64,000 nucleotides of DNA from Myotis daubentonii (Eukaryota > Chordata > Mammalia > Chiroptera > Vespertilionidae): NCBI RefSeq assembly GCF_963259705.1, contig NC_081861.1, positions 102,853,726-102,917,725 of the forward strand. The letters run 5' to 3'. A program made the position numbers and the translations under genes. Below the pieces are notes generated by a model. That model did not search any database. It saw nothing but the letters and a program-made list of their open reading frames with translations, and was not told where the DNA came from. Below, piece by piece: positions 56,416 to 64,000 of the stretch. Every line of letters starts with the position of its first letter. Positions within the stretch are counted from its first letter, which is position 1.

Positions 56416-58054
56416 GAATTCCTCCTGATTTTCACAGATGTTATGTGGGTGTCTCAAACAGATCTGGTGCTCTGGGCTGAGGATCCCAGCTTAGGGTTGA
56501 GACCAAATGCATCCCAGGGGGGATATTTGCAGCTGAGATCTCCCTCCAGAATCTTAGCTTCTGACTGTGGAAGCAGAGCCAGCTCTTTTTGCTTCTCCAT
56601 CCTTCTTACCAGTTTTGCTGTGGATTCTTCTCTAAATCCTTGGTTATTCTTGTTAAATCCTTACTTCTCTTCAGCTAGTCTTCAGTTTGTTATTCAAGTT
56701 GTTTGCTCTATATTTTAACTGTAATTCCAGTCCCCCCCCCCCCCGGGGAGGAGATGAGTGTAACATCCACCGACTCAATCCCCATCTTGGATTTCACTTG
56801 CTTCACTTTTAATTAGTGTTTTTGACAAAATATGAACCATAAACAATTGGTTGTTTGTATTCTTCTCATGCACCCATGAGTTTAATTAAGTGACTATATA
56901 GGCAAAATTAAGGTGTGTTATGGACTTGCTGAATCTTGGAGTCTTGTGGCCTTTCTGCATATCAATAGAGTTAACCATGAAAACATATTTTACCAGCACA
57001 AAACAGGAAGGGACAAAATAAAGGATGGAGGTCAGTTGTTACTCTCTTAAATTCCATCACATGCTTCACAGCTTGTGCACACACTTCACAGAATATAACT
57101 CTCCATTACCTTACAATGGAAACTTTTGGAGTTCAAAGGATCTGGAGAATATCTAATCTAATCTCTTAATGTTTAGAATACAGTCCAATGCCACAAGTTG
57201 GAAAATAACTCTGTTGAAGTTGCAGTTTCTCAGACAGGTCAAACAGTTCTCTGAACCCATTTGGTAAGGTTTAGATTTAGATCGTATACATTGATTTTAT
57301 AATTCATGCATAGAAATGACTCTGATTAGGCAATCTTGTATTGAAGAGTGTCAGTATCAAAAAAAGAAAGTCAGTATCAAAAATATCTCTTGACTTGGGA
57401 CTGGAGTTAGCAGGGTGTGAGTGTACAGAATGATCCAAAATTTCTTTGTGTGCACCTTTACCACAGATAGGTTAAGATCAGTAAACAGATACTCTTTTGG
57501 CACCATTCTTCAATTTGTACTTTCCCCATCTACTTTGGTTTTGTAAACCAGCTGAAAATTCACCATACATCACTGAATTACAAGAAAATAGGCCTCTTAT
57601 ATCTAGGAAATATATATACTTTTCTCTTTATTGGAAATAAAACTGAATTTGTTGAAGTCAGCAACCATGTGTCAATTCAAATTCAATTTGGGCTCAAGAA
57701 GTTCTCAGGTACTCTCCAAGCAAACCCTCTATTTTTGTACTGTACCTGGGTATAGTCTGGAGTCTAGTCTTAAGGACTGGCAATCTCAAAACTTAAGACC
57801 TGTTTTGTGAATCATAGCATGGGGGCTGATTTAATAGTGGCCTTTGTTCTCCCTGCCTTCTGGTGGAGCCTTACCTCAACAGTGTCTCCACTTTTCCATT
57901 CAGCAGACTTTATTATATTTGCCTTTGTCACTGGATTGTAAAAATTAATAGTTACCAAAACTTTTTAATCTCATTCCTATCACAAAAGTATTGACAGGTT
58001 ATTGATATTTGGTGTGATAATTACAAATAGGCAGGACTATTTTTTGAGTAGTGA
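56416..58054. other. No gene seen; poly-C run near 56731-56745
   Basis: Unique AT-rich sequence. No open frame or repeat family that I can name. Confidence 0.45.
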
Positions 58055-58290
58055 AGATAAGTACTCTTTGCTCAGTATTTATTATGTCTGAAGCCCTTTA
58101 TGTACATTGTCTCATTTTTCCTCACAACAACTTTATGAAGTACTATTTTTTTCTTTCTTTTAATAGGTGAATAAATTGAGGCTTAGAGAAGATAAGTAAC
58201 TTATCCAAGGATATATAGCATGTTAGTGGTGGAGCTGGTATTCAAACCCAGGTTTGTCTGATTCCAGCATTTGAGCTCTTAAGTACAATA
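58055..58290 (-). mobile_element. MIR
   Basis: Antisense MIR: TATGTACATTGTCTCATTTT ... AATTGAGGCTTAGAGAAGAT ... GTGGTGGAGCTGGTATTC. Confidence 0.8.
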
Positions 58291-58404
58291 ATGCTATTTT
58301 CAAATTGGGAAAATTGATAAGAAATTTGGTGTTCTGTCTACGTAAACTGCATTTGAGTAGTGGGTTGAACTACATAAATAAGAGTCTCATGAGTCCTTTG
58401 AGAG

Positions 58405-58665
58405 ACATAGTAGATGTAGAAGAAAAGTCATAGTCTTTTAGAATCCAAGAGGCCCCACTTTGAATCCCAGCTCTGCCAGTTACTAGCTGTGTGATCTTAA
58501 GTAATTTCACCTCTCTAAGCCTGCTTTACCTTACCTATAAATTGGAAATAAAAATATTTACCCCATAGGGTTGTAATAAGTATTAAATAAGATGATGGCT
58601 ATTAAGTGCTTGGAAAATAGAATATCCTAAACTTGTGGTAATTGCAGGAATTATATTTATTGATA
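58405..58665 (+). mobile_element. MIR
   Basis: Sense MIR close behind an antisense one: CAGCTCTGCCAGTTACTAGC, TGTGTGATCTTAAGTAATTT, CCCCATAGGGTTGTAATAAG. Confidence 0.82.
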
Positions 58666-59196
58666 TCATTGTTGTTATTATTAAAGCTATATCAGATTGA
58701 AAGATAGAGAGAATATTAGATTAAGGAGCCTATTTTTAGATGTCATTGTTTTGGGTTTCTTAACTTAATGTAATATTGACTCTGTGTGGAGGTGGCCTTC
58801 ATAGGAGTGTTACAGAATATCTAATACACCTTACTGCTCTAAGCAAGTGTTCATTTGGGTACAGGAATTTAGGGACTTTTTCAACATTTTAAAGAAATAT
58901 TAAGTTCCTGCTATGTTTATGGCATTGTGCATAATAGAAAGAGACATATGATCTAGGGGAGACATAACAGTCATTGAACAATTTATATGTGATCCCATTT
59001 TATCCTTCAAAGTTACTCAACAGACACTTAATGAACAACTATAGTATTCAACGCTCTTTGTTAATGTAGGCTATGGCTAAGGTAGAAAAGAAATAAATCA
59101 TATATATGAGATCTTAGCTCCTGTTTACATGGAACCCTACACTCTAGGTTGAAAGTTAAAAGTGCCTTCAGAAAGGTCAATACATGGGGCAATATA

Positions 59197-59245
59197 AAAT
59201 AAAATAAAATAAAATAAAATAAAATAAAATAAAATAAAATAAAAT
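59197..59245. repeat. (AAAAT)n microsatellite
   Basis: About ten AAAAT units. Confidence 0.97.
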
Positions 59246-59384
59246 GATGGCTTCTTGCTGGGACTGGGTGTAGGAGGTAGCATTTCAGTTGAATCCTCTC
59301 AATTTGTAGATAAGATAGAGAAGGGAGTGAATGGTTTTTACCCTATTCTTTTTAACCCAGTATAATTTGTTCTTCTATTTTGAA

Positions 59385-59640
59385 GCATAGTATAGTGTAA
59401 TAATAACTACTGCAGGCTCTTGAGCCAGATAGTCAAGGTTCAAATCCTGGTTCAACAATCTACTTCTCTGTCCTGTGACTTGATGTTGTCATATGACAAA
59501 TGTAACAACAACAGAGCCATCCTCATTGGGTTTTTGTAAGATTAAGTGAGATAAATGTACATAAAGCACTTATTACAGTGCCTGGCACATATCAAATGTC
59601 CAATAAATGTAGGCTATTTGTTATTATTACTAGGTTTTTG
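59385..59640 (+). mobile_element. MIR
   Basis: GTTCAAATCCTGGTTCAAC, CTGTCCTGTGACTTGATG and AGCACTTATTACAGTGCCTG followed by CACATATCAAATG are MIR 5', core and 3' marks. Confidence 0.78.
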
Positions 59641-59819
59641 ATACTGATACAACTGATGTTTAATCTTTCAACCCACTGTAAGTGAAATATTCTATAATCA
59701 TTATGCTTTAAGGAATAATAGGAAAAAATGTAACAAGAGGGGTACAAAGATGAGTGCTGAGAAAGAAGTGCTTTGCTGTTATCTCAATAAACATCTAGTG
59801 AGGCACTGGCAGAAGACCA

Positions 59820-59925
59820 GTATGTGGAGCTTGCCTTGTGTCCTTGTTTGAAACTTGTTAACTCCATACCTGGAACACAGTATGTATGCAATAAGCTCTT
59901 GCTGAATGATTTTATGAACAAATAA
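59820..59925 (+). mobile_element. L2 3'-end remnant
   Basis: CATACCTGGAACACAGTATG then ATGCAATAAGCTCTTGCTGA recalls the L2 terminus. Confidence 0.5.
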
Positions 59926-61870
59926 AATTTGAGTTTTATTTTATTTTTTTCTTATTGAAGGGGTGGTCTTTAAAATGCCTCAACTTTCTCTGATCAGAAT
60001 TGTGCTTCTCTGAAGTGATTCTTCTAGTCTGCAGGATATAATTAATCATTATTCACATTCTTTCATTAATCAGAACTTCAGAAACATTTGAACAAAGCCT
60101 GAAGAGGCATAACATGAAAATGTTTAATTTTACCTTTCTGCCTTTGCATCTGTAATGTGATGAGCAAAGAACAGAACATTTAAATTTGACTTGTTAGGTT
60201 TCTCTTTTCTACAGTGATTCAAATGAAACATTGAAGTCATACTAGATTTTAGAGACAGACAGATGTAAGGAAATACAATTATCATTGACTATAAGCCCCT
60301 TAAGGGTAGAATTCAGGTCTAGATTATTTCACCCTTCCCAGCACCTTGCACTGGCTCTTTCTTCTTGAAGGCACTGATAACTAACCCTTGAAAGAAAGAA
60401 AAAAACTCATTTAACATGTGGTGCTTCAGAGGAACAAGTCTCAGTACTGGTTGGTGTAGGATTGAAGGAAACAAAAATTGGGACTGTGAAAAGGAATCAA
60501 AAAAGGAAAATTTGAGAGTGCTAATATAAAACTTGGCTGACTTCCACAATCTAGCATAGGGCTTTTCCTGGATAGACTAATTGCACTGGTGATGCATCTG
60601 AGTATCTGAACAGAACAGGCAGCAATGAAGTGAAGGATTTAATGACATATATACACTTAAAACAAATCAAACTTTTAAGTCTCATTTAAAACCCATTAGC
60701 CTTCCCAAAGTCCCTTTAACACAAGTTACCTATAAATCTGAAGTGGGTTTTTTGCTTGGTTCTGTTCCAGTATGGTACAGAAGTGATTGCCCTTGTTATA
60801 ACACTTCAACATATTTTTTATTATAATTTCTTCTCATCTTAAAAGTTTAATTCTAAGGAGGATTTAAGTCTCCAATTTTCATGTGTCACAACAAACACTG
60901 AAAATTCTTTTATCTCTGGCTTATGGAAAATTGTTGACTTGGACAACACTAATGTCTTCCAGCTGTAGTAACTATTCCTGTGCTAATCTAAGAATGTTAA
61001 TACACATGAGGCTAAAGTATCCTTCCTAGAAAATAACATGCCTGGATTTGGGTAGTTAAAAAATGACTGGGTAGTTAACCTGGATTTTTCCACATGTAGA
61101 TTTATATTTTTGTTTGCTGGGAAAAAGTTATAATAATGTAAAGCTATAATAATGTAAAAAACATTCCCCTACAACACTTACAATGTGGTTACACATCTTG
61201 CCATCATATTCCACACTTTTTATAGTTATGGATTTATTTCCCTTCCTCTTGGGTTTTTGGGGTAGCTGTAGGTGAGACTTTGTATCTCCTGTTATAAAGA
61301 CAATTGACATAGCATATGTTTGAATCTCTGTCAACATTCCTCATTAGCTTTATACTATTTTGTTTTTTGCCAAAGCTTTCTGTTTAACAAAGATTGATGT
61401 TCATGGCTGAACTGTAATACACCAGATTCTATTTATTCACTTTTTCTAAGGTGGGCCCCTAGCCAAATTGTAAAAGCAGCACAGTTGGAGGTCAGTTCAG
61501 TCTTCACTTTCAGGTCCACAGTGATCTCATACTCTGCACATTCTCTTGTTCCTCTATCAAGGTGGACTTTTTGTAAAGTACCTAATAAGCAGGCATGCAT
61601 TGAGATGTAACTATGGGGAAAATCTTGCTAGGTTATGTCTTCTAGGATGGATTTACATTTTCTCAATGGCTCAAGCTTTAATCCAAATGACATGTTAACA
61701 GTGCAATTTCTATTTGAGAAGTTTCCCCCTCCCCTTGTGGACATTGGCAGTTTGCTTAATCTGTGTACACAAAAGACTCTTTCTAAAGGGTGGGTTATCT
61801 ACTCTTTCCCAATTTGTTAGGCTTTGTTTGGCTTTTCTCAATGTGTCCCTTTCAGAAAGTGTAGGAGAGA
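59926..61870. other. No gene seen
   Basis: AT-rich, apparently unique. A possible L2 trace lies at 60290-60360 (AAGCCCCTTAAGGGTAGAATT). Frames of 60-80 codons show no motifs. Confidence 0.45.
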
Positions 61871-62130
61871 TGAGCATGGAGGAGAAACTCTGCAGGAAGA
61901 ATACTTGGATTGGAATCTTTTTTTCATCATTAACTTGCTGTGTGACTGAACAAATTACTTAGCTTCTTTATATCTGAGTTTGCCCATCTGTAAAATAGAG
62001 ATAATAAAAATGTTTACTGCTATAGGGTTGTTCTGAGAATTAAGTGAGAAAATATATAAAGATGTTTAGATCAGTGTTTGGCAAATAGTATGCATTATGA
62101 TAGTGATAGCAATTATTTTTACTATGTTCC
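61871..62130 (+). mobile_element. MIR
   Basis: AACTTGCTGTGTGACTGAAC, CCATCTGTAAAATAGAGATA and GCTATAGGGTTGTTCTGAG are in MIR order. Confidence 0.8.
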
Positions 62131-63654
62131 AACCTTCTATTTTCATTTGTTTATGTTGTAACTAAAGAAAAGTAAACAATGAAGGAAAGCAAGATTGTAG
62201 GTCAGAAGTCTCCTAGAAGAAACTGTAAATATCCCCATGTTTTTCTTTCTTCTCCCACTACTCAAACACCAGTCACTTTTCTATTTCTTCTATCTTTTTT
62301 CTCTTTAAAAATTTCAAGCCCATCACCTAATTTCACGCCTTTATTTGTCCTGAATTCCAACAACTTTAGTGACTAAAATTTCCCTTCTTTTTGAGCCTCT
62401 GGTCACTTGATTTAGCTAGCATTGTTATAATTTACTAATCTATAGGATAAAAGGACACTATTGGGACCCATCTGCCTAATCAGTTATTTCCCAGTAGAGT
62501 TCTTGGGTCAATCTTTCATAGTATTTGTGCTTAAAACTCGAGAATAGGTCTCCTATTTTTGTCATGGATTATTAATTGTCTGAGACAATTGAATTAGATG
62601 TATGTATTTTGTTATTGTTTTATCAGAAACCATAATAGCTTTCTAATGAATTCTTGGGAGGGATTTTTTTTAGAAAGGCAGTTGTGTATATGATCAGTAG
62701 AATATTTTACCTAGTAGAGTGATCTTGAGGCTGACTATAAGAGTACTACTCTATTAGAGCTCCTTTTCTTGTGAGAGGTTTTAATGAATCTTATATGAAT
62801 TTCATTGTGGTCTGATGTCCTTGATGTTTTCATGAGGAACAGTTACTTTTCATTTAATTGAAGATATGACTTTATTGGGGTAGGGGGATTAGAGACTCAA
62901 ATGGAAACTGGGGTACTGCTAACCATAAATCTCTCTAGAACAGTAATTGTGTATGTACTTTTTTACACATTGGGATTCCAAACAAACATCCAAAAGGGAT
63001 ACATGGCTTAATTACCAACTATAGTTTTAGTTGTACATCTAGGGGTTAGGGATTCATGCTCCCAGGAGTGCTAGGATGTCATTTGTAACACAGGTTTTGA
63101 GAAATGCTAGACAAACTCATGAACTGTGATGGAATATTTTATCTATGAGCTGACAGTTAACTTCTCATGCTATTTCTGGGTCAATGGACATAAATTGTCT
63201 ACTTAAATAAACAATAATTTCTATGTTGGCAAAAATGGGATAATCACTAAGAGTTGAAGATACAAAACAGCAACTGGAAAATCTATATGTGGAAAAATGA
63301 CTGTTTAGGACCCTTGCTTATAATTAAAAAATTGACATGTTTCTGGAATACAAGCAACAGTTAAGTGAAAAGGTACATGACATATATAGAAAATATTAAT
63401 GGAGAAAAGTAAAGAAACTCAGACCCCTTTCATTTTAAACATACTTATCACATACATTCATCATCAAGGCTTCAAAACGATGTCATGAAAAACTAGGCTT
63501 AGTTTAGCTCTCTACAAAATATGTCCTGTGAAAACACATTTTATATACTCTGCAGTTTATAATACTCTACATGACCAATGGAATATGTTACCCAGTAGAG
63601 TGATCTTGAGCATCATTTAAAGCAATTAAAGATTTGAAATAAAATTGGACAAAA
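62131..63654. other. No gene seen
   Basis: Unique AT-rich sequence. A short exact recurrence, CAGTAGAGTGATCTTGAG at 63594 versus TAGTAGAGTGATCTTGAGG at 62713, suggests an old local duplication of small size. Confidence 0.4.
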
Positions 63655-63880
63655 TTGTTATTTATTTATTTAGTTTATTTATATATAATTCACATATAAC
63701 ATTAAATTAGTTTAAGGTGTACAACATAATTATTTGATATTTGTTTATACTGCCAATTATTACTTGCAATTAATCTAGATAACAATGTCACGTTACATAA
63801 TTACAAGTTTTTTTCTTGTGATAGAGATTTATGATCTACTCCCTTGGAAACTTTCAAATATGAAATAGATTATTGTTATT
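63655..63880 (-). mobile_element. Old L1 3'-end remnant
   Basis: CACATATAACATTAAATTAG ... AAGGTGTACAACATAATTAT is the antisense 3' end of an old mammalian L1. Confidence 0.6.
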
Positions 63881-64000
63881 TTTTTTATTGTTTAAAGTAT
63901 TACATATGTCTCCTTTTTCCCTGATTGACCCTCCTGCCACTCCCACCCACCAGGAAAAGCCCCCAATGCCCCAGTGTCTATGTACCTTGGTTATGCTTAT
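63881..64000 (-). mobile_element. Antisense L1 3' UTR, runs off the window
   Basis: TTTTATTGTTTAAAGTATTA then CATATGTCTCC ... TGGTTATGCTTAT matches the antisense 3' end at 43255-43390. The remainder of the element lies beyond the window. Confidence 0.85.

Noticed and set aside
1..64000. CYSLTR1, LPAR4 or other RTL3 neighbours from the human X chromosome
   Set aside because: Their roughly 340-codon single-exon receptors would be obvious as long open frames; none is present in this window.

Overview
This is eukaryotic, mammalian nuclear DNA, almost certainly from a vespertilionid-type bat. The diagnostic signs are several HeliBat-type Helitrons (5' TCCTAT..., 3' hairpin then CTAG), tRNA-derived Ves SINEs, a SPIN hAT element and three other short hAT families (several with clean 8-bp target duplications), all set in a dense L1 background with older MIR and L2 remnants. 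The one convincing protein-coding gene is RTL3 (ZCCHC5/Mart3), a domesticated Ty3/gypsy (sushi-ichi class) Gag gene that is X-linked in other eutherians. The window is therefore probably X chromosome, which fits its L1 richness.

Layout. 0-3 kb: degraded sense L1 interrupted by a Helitron. 3.07-3.74 kb: truncated Helitron with a 47-bp minisatellite. 3.74-10.4 kb: sense L1 sequence with two successive ORF1 regions and a nearly complete but frameshifted ORF2. 10.5-14.9 kb: antisense L1 with a Ves SINE. 14.9-16.5 kb: three Helitron units end to end. 17.5-19.2 kb: a two-unit Helitron array on the minus strand with a long minisatellite. 19-24.7 kb: mostly unique or ancient sequence with a SINE, a Helitron and a short hAT. 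24.7-28.1 kb: old antisense L1 carrying another two-unit Helitron array and a SINE. 28-36.5 kb: MIR/L2 debris, a sense L1 with a hAT inside it, and simple repeats. 36.5-39.3 kb: RTL3 on the minus strand. 39.3-51 kb: largely unique sequence with L1 pieces, including one bearing a probable 3' transduction. 51-54 kb: a GGA3 processed pseudogene on the minus strand, itself split by a young L1. 54-56.5 kb: MIR, hAT, SPIN and a solo LTR. 56.5-64 kb: mostly unique sequence with MIRs, ending in antisense L1 3' ends.

The most interesting observation is at the 3' end of RTL3. The Gag frame ends just after a GGGAAAC heptamer in the correct frame, followed by a 5-nt spacer and a GC-rich stem. The -1 frame then stays open for about 170 codons and encodes a retroviral-type aspartic protease segment with a D-S-G motif. 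This is the architecture of PEG10 and predicts a Gag-Pro fusion of about 651 residues alongside the 486-residue Gag. Other points worth checking are the recurrent head-to-tail Helitron units, inverted CTCF-like motifs carried by them, and a minisatellite into which a piece of L1 ORF1 has been copied. Gene and repeat family names come from recognition of the sequence; no database search was possible.
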